A DNA stretch of 64,000 nt, from the NCBI RefSeq assembly GCF_050596425.1, contig NZ_CP192292.1, forward strand, positions 4,340,001 to 4,404,000. The letters are read 5' to 3'. Below the pieces are notes generated by a model that searched no databases, was not told where the DNA came from, and saw only the letters and a list, made by a program, of their open reading frames with translations. Both the position numbers and the translations under genes were made by a program. Source of the stretch: G963665925 sp050596425 (lineage in GTDB: Bacteria; Bacillota; Clostridia; Peptostreptococcales; Acidaminobacteraceae). Positions 51,457 to 62,300 of this stretch are shown here, piece by piece (the stretch's first letter is position 1; each line of letters opens with the position of its first letter).

Positions 51457-52731
51457 TTATCGCTCCTTCTTAAAGGCATCAATCACAGGTAACAGGACAC
51501 CAGCCACGAGTCCCCCTGAAAAACCATTGTTATATAGGTTGATTCCACCATGAATCACACCGACATTGGTAACAAGCACCATGTGAAGCATACCTGCAAT
51601 AAAACCTATGACCGGACCATAATTTCCTGCGACCGGTGCAAGGGTTGTTGAAAATAGTATAGAAATAATCATACCTGTTGACGATATATCCTTACCAAAG
51701 AATACAATAGCCGTGATGACCCCAAGAACCACAGGCAAAATATTTTTGGGATGCTTGCCAAAGGCTCCAAACCCCACGACGGTGAAAATACCCGCAAGGA
51801 CAGGGCCATTTACAATGCCACCGATGAGCCAGATGAAAGTCAATGTAAGAAACCCTAGGAGTGACATATTTATAAAGGTCACACCGTAGCCCACAAGGTG
51901 GGTGAAGTCAGTGATGAGTCGACCCTTGTATTTCAAAATATTCTTGTACTCTGCGAGGGCATTTTTATTCACTCGAATGCCTGCCACAAAAAGAGCGGCA
52001 AACATGATGACCAGCAAGGTTAATATCACCCAGTTGTTTGATTCAGAGACAATATAAACAGGTTCCACTCGGATGCCAAAGCTTCTTAAAAAACTGGTGA
52101 GAACCGTCCCGATAATGCCCGCTGTAAAACCGATATTGTATAGGTTGTAACCATCATGGAACTTCAACATATGAGAAGAAAGTGGCACAATGACAAAACC
52201 TATAAAGACACCAACCACAAGGGCGGCAAAAAGGCCCTTACCAAGGGGTAAAATTCCCGAAAAGCTGATTTCACTAATCATGGGGGACAGGGCCGTCCCA
52301 AACATGATAACAACCAGGATATCTTTAAAAGATATGCCTTGCCTTCTGGTGTAGAGATAGCCACCAAGGTAAATTGGCAGTATGTTTAAAATGTTTTTTC
52401 CGAAAAAGGAAAAACCTATTAGGGTGAAAAACGCTGCGATGAGAACCCCATTCACCTTTAACTTATAATGATTCATAATTGCCAGATTCATGTAGCCAAT
52501 TGCCGCCACGTTAATGAGCGCAGCGCTCATACCACCAACCTTTAAAAAGTCTGTCATTAGAATGGTTGGTGAAAATACAATTTTGGACAGTCCTTGATAC
52601 CAGGTTAACTCACCCTGTCCCCCCATCATAGAAATTATGCCCACAATGAGAAAAAGCGTTGGTAGCATGGCTAGTATCAACAACTTTCCTTTTCGACCTA
52701 TATCGCGTTCTTCAATTTTGTTTCTTATCAA
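51457..52731 (-). CDS. DUF1576-type polytopic membrane protein
   Basis: 424 residues with about ten to twelve membrane segments. It has clear internal duplication: FTLIGFSFFGKNILNILPIY and GYNLYNIGFTAGIIGTVL in the first half correspond to FTVVGFGAFGKHPKNILPVV and GINLYNNGFSGGLVAGVL in the second. Such duplication is usual for transporters. I place it in DUF1576 from memory of that pattern; the function is not established. TTG start with GGGGAGG 7 bases upstream. Co-transcribed with the small protein that follows. Confidence 0.8.
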   Translation of the reverse strand: MIRNKIEERDIGRKGKLLILAMLPTLFLIVGIISMMGGQGELTWYQGLSKIVFSPTILMTDFLKVGGMSAALINVAAIGYMNLAIMNHYKLKVNGVLIAAFFTLIGFSFFGKNILNILPIYLGGYLYTRRQGISFKDILVVIMFGTALSPMISEISFSGILPLGKGLFAALVVGVFIGFVIVPLSSHMLKFHDGYNLYNIGFTAGIIGTVLTSFLRSFGIRVEPVYIVSESNNWVILTLLVIMFAALFVAGIRVNKNALAEYKNILKYKGRLITDFTHLVGYGVTFINMSLLGFLTLTFIWLIGGIVNGPVLAGIFTVVGFGAFGKHPKNILPVVLGVITAIVFFGKDISSTGMIISILFSTTLAPVAGNYGPVIGFIAGMLHMVLVTNVGVIHGGINLYNNGFSGGLVAGVLLPVIDAFKKER

Positions 52732-52920
52732 TAGAAGACCTCCCCTTTTAAGTATCTTTTTATTTATTATAGCATTGATAATACTGTTTTCTAACAGGAA
52801 TAATATATACTTTTGTTTATATTTGAGAACGATTCTCTGTGAATCATTCTATGCCTATGGTGTTCTCAGGGAAATCCTCGGTCTTGTGCCCTTACTGTTT
52901 TTCAACCGCTTTACTTACAT

Positions 52921-52953
52921 AAAAGAAGAGGAACACAATGAATGTGTCCCTCC
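52921..52953 (-). terminator. Terminator of the SLH/Calx-beta gene
   Basis: GGGACACATTC and its partner GTGTTCC form a hairpin, followed by TCTTCTTTT on the minus strand, about 50 bases past the stop at 53003. Confidence 0.6.
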
Positions 52954-53002
52954 CCATTTTTGCTTATACTAAGCTTTTAACTCATATTGATTGACCACTG
53001 AT

Positions 53003-56000
53003 TTACTGCTTGTTCCAATTGGTTCCATCAAATGCCCACGTTTGAGTTGACAGTTGAACTGACTCGTCAGATAGAACTGAAGACTTAAATGTTATGGCAA
53101 CACCTACAGTAGGTAGCGTATTGAATGTAATATTCAAAATACTATTGTCACTACCAAACTGAATATCATCTACCGTAATACCTGATCCAGATGTCACTTC
53201 AATCGCACCATCTGATGTTGAATCAAGATCAACAAAATCTGTGAAATCAGCCACCACAATGGCACCATCAGATGTCACTGTTGAAAGTTCAAATGATGAT
53301 TGAACGTCAACAATTGTAACTTCTATTGTCGTTTGCGATCCTAGACTTGCGCCGCCACTAGGTGTGCCAAGGGTTAATGTTACGACTTCATCCCCTTCCG
53401 TTACGCCATCTGTTGCTGCAGCGAACGTAAAGGTTTCAGCAATATCACCGTTGGCAAAAGTCAATGTCTGTGTGCTTGGTGTAAATGAGTAATCTGTGTC
53501 CTTTATTGCAGTACCTGATGTAACATTATCAGAATAAGATACTGTTACTTCACCATCAGAACCTACACTTCTATTAACAGCGATTGTTGTGCTCTGGCCT
53601 TCATTAACACTTACAGATGCTGCTGCAAAGGCAATTGTGCCTGCATTATCATCATTGTTTATTGTCACAACCGCTGAATCGATTGTGCCTAGGCTCGCGC
53701 TATTTGTTGGATTTGAAAGTGTCACTGTAAATGTTTCATCTGACTCGACATCTGAATCTGCAGACGTCGAAATGGTAATTGTCTTTGATGTTTCAGTATC
53801 AGCAAATGTTATGGTACCACTTGTTGATGCATCAAAGTCTGCTGAGTCTGTTGTGCCATTTGTTACAGCATAGTCAACAGCAACTGATCCATCAGATCCA
53901 CCTGTACGATTGACTGTCAAGGTCACATCACTGCCTTCTGTCACTGAAGCTGTTCCAGATGAAAAGGCTAATGTGCCTGGATTGGATTGAGCTGTATCAT
54001 CATTTGTAACAGTGATTTCTGTAGAAGTCAATGTACCAAGTGTCGCACCACCTGTAGGATTAGAAATCGTTACAGTAAATGTTTCATCTGACTCGACATC
54101 TGTGTCTTCTGCAGTAGAAACTGTAATAATCTTATCCCATTCGCCATCTGCAAATGTGATTGTGCCACTTGTTGATCCATCAAAATCGCTGGAATCTGTT
54201 GTGCCGTTTGTCACAACATAATCAACAGTTACCGTACCATCTGTTTCATCCATAGTGCGTTCCACTGAAATAGCAACATCGTCACCTTCAGCCACTGAGT
54301 AAGAGCTAGAAGTGAGTGAAATTGCACCTGGAGAAGTATTTTGCGTTGAATCATTATCAGTGATTGTTACAGTGATCGTCTTGTTTGTGCCAAGTGTTGC
54401 GCCTCCGCTCACACCCGATAGTGTCACTGTGAAAGTCTCATCGTTTTCGATTGTTGAGTCATCAACAGTGGAAACTGTCACTGATTTTGTGGTTTCACCA
54501 CTTGCAAAGGTGATTGTGCCACTTGTGTCGCCTTCTACATCTGACGCTGAAGCTGTATCAGCAGTCACAGTATAGTTGACGGAAACTTCACCAGTGGATC
54601 CATTTGTTCTGTTGACAGTCAAAGTGATGTCTTCACCCTCTGTCACAGAGACTGCAGCTTTAGAAAATGCCAATGATCCGCGCTTGATTACATTGCGATC
54701 ATCGTCATCGTCGTTATTGTTTGATCCACCACCTGAACCGCCGCCTGTTGTTCCTCCAGTGTTTCCTGTATTGCCTGTGTTACCTGTGTTGCCAGTCGTA
54801 CCGCCGCCAGGACGATTTGCATTCCCAGCACTTTTTGCCTCGTTTTTAGCTTCTTCATTGGCTTGTCTGTCTTGACCACCAATTTTAACACGACTAACTT
54901 GCTGACCAAAGTTTAGGTCATCAGTATCAACATCAATTTCAATATCATTTTTTTCAAGGGCTGCTTTTACAACCTTACCAACGCCCTGAATCTTAGCTTT
55001 TTGCTGTACCACTAGGTTTCGAATAACAGAACCCAGTGGAATATTGATTTCAAGATTACGTTCTGGTTGAACCTGACCGGTTCCAGTTGGGAGTGTCGGT
55101 GTGTCATTCACCTGAACATCATCAAATGCACCGGATAAATCAATCGACATATTTGTAATTGTCGGTTGAATGATTACACTCTTAAATACTGAAACACTTG
55201 GCGGTGCTTCAAGAATAGAGCTCGTTTCAACAATAGAATCTGATACAGATGACGTATCATCAGATACGATACGAACTGGGGCTTCAAAACGACTTACAAC
55301 CAATTGATTGACAATTGATCTAAAAAGTTTAATCGAATTTTGTCCACCACCATAAACTAATAGTCTACCTTTAATTTCTACACCATCAAGGGTCACATCA
55401 CCCTCGCCAACCTGGCCACCAATGACTAAGTCGCCATTAATAACCATGTCTTTAAGTGTAACATTTGGTTCAATAACCGTTACATTTCCATCGATTGTTT
55501 GTCCGCCACCATCAGTGGTTTCAGCTACAATACGATTGCCAAGTACATTGCTTGTGAGGGCTAGAGCCTCAGCATATGTAATCGGTTTGTCATACCCTAT
55601 GCTTCCATCTGGATAGCCTGTCATGTATCCCTTTTGGATCATCCAAGCCATATACTCTTTACTCCAGTCAGGAATCATCATACCATCGGTGTAGGCATTA
55701 ACAACACCTGTTAGAACACTTTGCTTTCTTGTCATTTTCGAAAGCACAACAGCTGCTTCTTGCCGAGTGATACTGCCCATAGGTTTAAATGTTCCATCTG
55801 GATAACCCTTGATCATACCACTCGCAACTGCCTTAGCTACATCCTTGTAGTAAGGACTTGACATTGCAACATCTGAAAAATTAATTTCACTCTGTCCATT
55901 TGTTCCGTAAGCCTTGTTGATAAGTCTTACAAACTCCTGTCGTGAAATCGGCTTGTCAAAGCCCCAATCCATCGCCATTGGTGAAAAGATCTTATCCTGA

Positions 56001-56137
56001 ACCAGTGATATCATTGTGTCATATGCCCAGTGATCTTTTTCGATTTGCGGTCCAACTGCGAATACAGGCTGAGCCAGAATCATTACAATTGCCAAAAGCA
56101 AGCTCAGTCTGCGTTTAACATCCCTTTTAATTCTCAA
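53003..56137 (-). CDS. SLH-domain surface protein with Calx-beta repeats
   Basis: 1044 residues. A signal peptide (LSLLLAIVMILAQPVFA) is followed by three SLH units (about 35-205; KPISRQEFVRLINKAYG, MIKGYPDGTFKPMGSITRQE, YMTGYPDGSIGYDKPITYAE) that attach it to the wall. Then comes a beta-rich region (about 210-410) with VIEPNVTLKDMVINGDLVIG, resembling a small right-handed helix. A Gly/Asn/Thr linker (GNTGNTGNTGNTGG) with an Asp run follows, then four Calx-beta domains (about 490-900), each ending like TVTLSNPTNSASLGTIDSAV. A final beta domain closes it. Calx-beta modules bind calcium in exchangers and occur in adhesins. TTG at 56137 lies 7 bases after AGGGGG and is preferred to 56311. No Gly-rich anchoring motif other than SLH. 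Confidence 0.9.
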   Translation of the reverse strand: MRIKRDVKRRLSLLLAIVMILAQPVFAVGPQIEKDHWAYDTMISLVQDKIFSPMAMDWGFDKPISRQEFVRLINKAYGTNGQSEINFSDVAMSSPYYKDVAKAVASGMIKGYPDGTFKPMGSITRQEAAVVLSKMTRKQSVLTGVVNAYTDGMMIPDWSKEYMAWMIQKGYMTGYPDGSIGYDKPITYAEALALTSNVLGNRIVAETTDGGGQTIDGNVTVIEPNVTLKDMVINGDLVIGGQVGEGDVTLDGVEIKGRLLVYGGGQNSIKLFRSIVNQLVVSRFEAPVRIVSDDTSSVSDSIVETSSILEAPPSVSVFKSVIIQPTITNMSIDLSGAFDDVQVNDTPTLPTGTGQVQPERNLEINIPLGSVIRNLVVQQKAKIQGVGKVVKAALEKNDIEIDVDTDDLNFGQQVSRVKIGGQDRQANEEAKNEAKSAGNANRPGGGTTGNTGNTGNTGNTGGTTGGGSGGGSNNNDDDDDRNVIKRGSLAFSKAAVSVTEGEDITLTVNRTNGSTGEVSVNYTVTADTASASDVEGDTSGTITFASGETTKSVTVSTVDDSTIENDETFTVTLSGVSGGATLGTNKTITVTITDNDSTQNTSPGAISLTSSSYSVAEGDDVAISVERTMDETDGTVTVDYVVTNGTTDSSDFDGSTSGTITFADGEWDKIITVSTAEDTDVESDETFTVTISNPTGGATLGTLTSTEITVTNDDTAQSNPGTLAFSSGTASVTEGSDVTLTVNRTGGSDGSVAVDYAVTNGTTDSADFDASTSGTITFADTETSKTITISTSADSDVESDETFTVTLSNPTNSASLGTIDSAVVTINNDDNAGTIAFAAASVSVNEGQSTTIAVNRSVGSDGEVTVSYSDNVTSGTAIKDTDYSFTPSTQTLTFANGDIAETFTFAAATDGVTEGDEVVTLTLGTPSGGASLGSQTTIEVTIVDVQSSFELSTVTSDGAIVVADFTDFVDLDSTSDGAIEVTSGSGITVDDIQFGSDNSILNITFNTLPTVGVAITFKSSVLSDESVQLSTQTWAFDGTNWNKQ

Positions 56138-56207
56138 AAGCCTTCCCCCTTCCATCTTCATTCCTTGTTTAAAAATCCATTTAAACATCCTTGTATAAAA
56201 AGCAATA

Positions 56208-56242
56208 GGGTATTTCCCCGTAATAGAAAAATACCCATTATA
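56208..56242 (-). promoter_or_regulatory. Candidate -10 and leader hairpin of the SLH/Calx-beta gene
   Basis: TATAAT on the minus strand at 56237-56242 is followed at about 56208-56236 by an inverted repeat GGGTATTT/AAATACCC that would form a hairpin at the 5' end of the message. No good -35 is seen. A stable 5' hairpin could protect the message of an abundant surface protein. Confidence 0.4.
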
Positions 56243-56372
56243 CATGTGATTATAAACTTTTAAAGGCTTATCTTTAGAAAAGTAAATCTTTATATAGGAT
56301 CTACTTTTCACAGTTGTTTGATGAGGTTTGTCGACCTACTAAAGTTGTTCGATTTACGCATGAGTTAAGGCA

Positions 56373-59300
56373 TTAAAACAACCTATGAATCTGCCAGTAA
56401 GACTCTCTGTTATCAAGAGTCACATCCACATCATATGTCTTCTTGATGCCATTGCTGAAGCTGGCTGTAAAGCGGAATGTTATGACACCGTCTGGCCAGT
56501 CCATCATGACTTCGTCCCAGAGTTCCCCCTGCCATGTCCATGCATTTGTTCCCGAGCTCAGGCCTGTTGACTGACCTTTATTTAAGATTCCAACCCGGAC
56601 TGACTCACATGTGGTGGTCGCCCCATCCGCCAGCTCTGTTGTGACCGCTTCGAGGTTAAATTGCTCACCCGACCAAAACATGTCATAGGGTCTTGGTGTG
56701 TTGTCATTCCCAGACTTTGATTTGTTATAGTCCATACGGTTTTCATTCCATTTATCCACATGATGAACTTGACCGCTTACAGAAAGTTCTTCTGCAGAGA
56801 TGCTTGTCTGGGTCTGTCCACTTTCTCCTAGGGGGTCTGTGACTATGGCTCGTATATGGTAACTTGCTTTGTCTACAGAATTTAAATCCACTGTATAGTC
56901 TTTTGATCCTCCACCTGATCCCTGTGTTAATGACACATCTGACTTAGAATGTAAAACCTGCCAGTTTATTTGTCCACCACTTTCACCATCCATTTCCTTG
57001 GCATACTCAAAGAGAACGTCTAGGGGGTCTCCGTCTGGATCGCTCAATCTGAATGTTAGACGTACGTCATCCCCTTCGTAGATGAAGTTTGGTGTTTTTG
57101 ATAGGTAGGTTACTGTTGGGGCTTGGTTTGGGATGAACTTAAATGTATCTATGGTCTCTTCCCTGTTTCCGTTATCTGTCTGTGCTATGAATTTGGCTTC
57201 ATAAATGCCTTCTGGATGGTTTTCATTAAAAATATATGGCCCCTTCCATTTTTTATTGCCATTTGAATCTTGTCCATCCGCTTGCAGGTCTATGCTTACC
57301 GGTGTGCCAGTATTAGAAAATAGGTCGACCTGACACTGGCTGGCATACTGACTTGTGCTTGCCGTTATGATGCCTGTCCTCCCCTTTTTTATCGTATATG
57401 GATTGATTTCACCCGTTAGATTTATAGGGGTCAAAACATTGAGTCTTAAGACCACTTCTTTTTCTGGTGATCCGTCACTTGGTCTGGCTGTCACCTTAAC
57501 ATTGTAATAGTCTTTATCCTTTAGTGTCGATGGCAGTCCATATGTTTTTTCATAGCTTCTTTCCATCCCATTCACTGAGACCTGATTTAGGTCCACTTGT
57601 CCTAGGATGGTGCCTGTTTGTGGAACACTAATGACTGCACTGACCTTATCGATGGCCTTGTGTGTAAAGACAGAGGCCGTAATTTTAACGTCTTCACCAG
57701 CAGGCACCCCCACTGGATAGGATGGATCTAGAGATGCATTTAAAACAAATGGCTCACCGTTTATTTTTATGTCTACTGTGTCATAGTCAGACCAAGCCCC
57801 TTCAAGGTCTTTGACCCTAAGGGCAAATTGATACTTAACTCCATTTTCAATAGGGAGTGTGCCGTTAAACTCTGTCCACGTCGGATCAAGTTCTTTTCTG
57901 TAGTAAAACTGTCTATCGACAATCCCTTTATCGGTTCTTGATTGACTATGGTCAAGATCATATGAGCCGTTGTCTGTACCAGAGAAGTTAAAGCTACCGT
58001 CCCCTTGCGGAACTAGGGCGTAACCTAGTTTAGCGATAGGCGGTCTATGAGCAATCACTTCAATACTTGTCTTGTCCTTGTTCCAGTACCTATATTCTGC
58101 GAATCTTTCATCATTTCCCACAGGGTTATCTTGTGCTCTTAACCGAATTTCCATTCGCCCTGGTACGTCCACTCTGACAGGTTCATCAAAATCAGCAGGC
58201 GGTATCCAAGCTGTATCTGCATTATCAAAGTATGTGTTGTCGTGGCTCACATCTATACGTTTTTCGTAAATTGAGTCCCCTTCATAGTCAAGGACAAAGC
58301 CTCCAATGTCTATGGTGTCGCCAACTTGTATGAATACTGTTTCTGTATCTTCATAGTCAGCGTATTCTTCTAGGAGTTTGGCTGTAATGTCTGAATAAGC
58401 ACCACGACCGACCATCATGTAGGCAGGGCTTGAAGAAGATATGTCGTAGGGGCTTGCGTGATTTTTTGATGAATGTTCATTATTGAGTACATATGGCGAA
58501 TTGAAGGTTTTAACAAAATCACTATGATAATTAAAATCCCCTAAACGCCCTTTATCTGTTGCCCCTTTTCCCCATACTGTTCCTTTGTCATCAACGAGGG
58601 AAACGGCCTTTCCTCTATCTCCTGTTACACTTACCTTTGAAATTTTTATGCTTGTCTCCACCTTCTCATTATCAATAATTAGGTTGTCGTTTGTATCCAC
58701 CAGTGCAAAAGTAAAATAGGAGTATATACCCGTAAATGATGATGATTTTGAATAGTCACCACCTTTGTCTCTCCATCTTTTGTCATCGCCATCATAATCC
58801 TGATATTCATAGGCATATCTATAGAAATTGTAATCAGAATCTGAGAATGGATCACCATGTACTGTTTTATCACCTTCTACATTGACTGAAGCCATGTTAG
58901 AGAGATTTCTATCTTGATCAAAGATATGCCTATATTCTGCTTCGCCATACAAATAATCAAATTTTTCAAGATCATCAAAATAATATATCTTCATTTGAAT
59001 AGGATGTGTATAATCATATGTTTCTGTTGGATCATTGGTTGAAATTGTGCACAGAGCATATCGACCTTCAATATCTTTAATAAGGTATACTGTATCTCTA
59101 TTAACGTATAAGCTTTCTATGTGGCTCCTCTTTGAAAAGGATAGATTGTTCACATTCATAGCATAGACTTCTTCTATTGTTGACAGATTGACCTTTTTAG
59201 CCGTAAAAAAGCTTTCATCATCTAGAGACTCAACATCATTTGCAATATAATAAATATCACCATTGTTATTGACCACTATTTTAGAGTAGTTTGAATGTGA

Positions 59301-62300
59301 ATACACATCTTGTACTTGAATGGATTTTCCATCATCCATTACCCACACTCCCGGAAACTCAAATGTCTTACTATCCCTTAGTTTTCCCCAAGGTGTTCCT
59401 TTTTGACCGTAAGTATTGCCATGTGGTTTCCAGATATATACATAGTGTTCCGAGTCATGATAGGTATATAAGTCATCATATAAAGCAATCCCCCAATCAG
59501 AAGATCTAACTAAACCTGATTTAAATCTTTTTTTCCTGTTAACGATACTTTGATAAATATCTGTTGTGCCATCTTCTAAAGGGGACAGTAGGCTGAAATC
59601 AGACAAGGTATTTTTATAATTTATCGGTTCTGAATTACTCCTCTGATAATCATAATAAATTTTATCAACCTCAATATCATTATAGTTTTTGAGTTGATTA
59701 TTGTATTTTGTTTGAGCATATAAAGCACCATCAGAAAAAGCGACATCAACGACCTTTGGTATACCTGCTGAAAACTCCCCCCAATAGTCATCCATGCTAA
59801 AATATATTTTAAATCCATAAGACTCTAGTTTTTGACGTAATTCTTCTGGCAGATGTACATTTCGACCATCTTTGATTGCCATTACAATGTATTTATCGTT
59901 CTCTGAATCCTTATATTTCTCAACCAAACTATCTACTCTTGGAACAATATAAGGGGTGTCTGTTTCACTTTCTAAATGTCCCTGCACCCAATTTTTATCG
60001 ACCTCAACAGTTAGTTCTTTAGGATACAAAAGTTCAGGAAAATCGTCTCTGTCTTGAACATTACTAAAGCCTCCATAACCACCAATATAAATATGTGTAT
60101 CATACCCACTTTTATAAGAAAAGCTACTGGTTGACCTATCAGCTGCTAAAAACATTCCGTAATCACCATTGCCGGCATAACTTGGGTATCCATAACTTCC
60201 CCTAAAATCATAGGGTGCATCATAAACATTAATATCTAGACCTAATAGGTTCCATTCATCAGTGCCACTACTTTTCTCATGATGCTTAATATATGGTGTT
60301 CTATCAAGCTCACCATAAGCATTTGGATATGTGGGGAAATCTAGCATATCTTCGAGTGTTCCTTGTCGGATCTCAAGATTTGCAATCTTGACTTGCCTGT
60401 TATAAGGTCTCGTTTTATAGTCTCGATCTGAGCCCCTATAATATCTATAAAGTTCCCACTTAAAATTCATGTAAGCGTTTCGATACCAGTTGAAAATTTG
60501 CTTTTTCTTAATGCCTATCAATGATTTTTCAATGCCTGAATCACTATTCAGATTCACAATCTCATGATTCACACCAATCTTGCGCTCATACATTTCTTTG
60601 TTCAGCTTGTTGACCTCTGCAAGTAGCTTTGAGTAATTCTTCCCATCTTCATCTGTAATGACGAGTAGGTCAATTTCTTTTTGCAGTTCTGCTGTGGTTG
60701 AAATAACAGGTGCTACATTGTCCACATGACAGTATCTTTCCTGATAGACTTGATCAAGGGAATTGTCTGTTAAATAGTCACTTTCTGTTAGGAATTTAGA
60801 TATGGTATCTTCCTCTGGAATAACCTCCACCACTTCATGGTAGAAATCATAATCACCCAGTTTTTTTGTCTTATAGAGTTCGTGGACTTTTGCTGTGCCT
60901 ATTGGCGTCCACGTTTCATCTGATCTATCCCCATCATTGTCAGAGTCATGACGAGCGTACCACTGTTTAACCTTTGTTTGATCTCCGTCTTCTGAATAAG
61001 ATGTGTCTAGCATTTCAATGCTTGCATTTAGATCATCCATCTTGTCACGAAGGGCAAGGGATATTACTGTAAGACCTGCTCTTGGTTTCAGATCGGGTTG
61101 GATCATTATAGGGAATGATAAGCTATCACTGGCTTCATAGTTTTCATCACCTTCAAGGGTACACTGGGCATGTATATTGAGTGTAACCTCATATGCCCCT
61201 GGTTCTTTGATTAGAGCATTTACCACTTCGCCCTTATTATTTGTTTCATAGTTGATATTCGCAGTATCACTTGTGCCATAATTAACTGTATTAGATTGCC
61301 CCTCAAGAGGTGTGATCGTCCATGCGTAATCATCTATTGGAAAGTAATAGGCATCAATGGACTCACTGGCATTTAAAGTGACTTTACGATTCACTTTCCG
61401 AAGACCATCCACCCGCATTTTGGCTTCAATAGGTGGGAGGATTTCAATATCATCACTTGTGGAATCTTCCAGACCATCATCATCTGTGACAACAAGCTTT
61501 ATGTCATTATCAGACGTTGACATGACTGTGGCTTTCATCCTTGATTTTTCATCGTTAAGCCACTCAATTTCTCTTATGGCTTGGAGTTTAAAGTCGTAGT
61601 CTACAATTTCACCGTCTGGATCATAAGACCCTGCACCACTTAGTGTAAACCTATCCCCCATTCGCACCTTGCTTGGTGCGCGTAATTTTGCCACTGGTTC
61701 TTTTGTTTGTGGCAAGGTTGGGTCTTCCTCATCTTCATCAATCTTTTTAAATGTCACCGTATGTGGCACTGTAAATCTATTAATTCCTTTTAGTCCACCA
61801 TAATTAAATTTATATAGGGTTTTGATTAACATTGTGAAGGTAACTGTGCCGTTACTGTCTGCATGGCTGCTTAATTTAGGCTCTGTCATAGTGTATGTGA
61901 CGTTTTGATCGCCATATTTAAATTCGCTCAGTCCACTACTCTCGGGGAAAGACTCCATCGTCCATAATACCTTTGTGATTTGATTTGGCTTGCTGACCTT
62001 ATTATTTGGCTCTAAGGTCAGGTTTACGTCCTGCCAGTCTTTATACTCAATCACACCGTCTGTTACGTCCACGCCATTGTTTTTAATGACGAAGTAGGGT
62101 TCGACCTCTCCTGCATTGACAAGAATATTGGTTGAGGCTTCACCAAGACAAGTGAATTCATCTTTAAAGAGTTCTTGTGCGACAACTTTGGCACGACCAT
62201 TATAAGTTACAGTGTCAACCTCACCACTTTTAAAGTTGTTGCGCTTTTCTTCAAATACAAAATCTGCTTTGAGTTTTCCGTCCTCAAAATATACTTCTTT

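Noticed and set aside
53589..54875. Several plus-strand open frames across the Calx-beta repeats
   Set aside because: They repeat with the same period as the minus-strand repeats and are their shadows.
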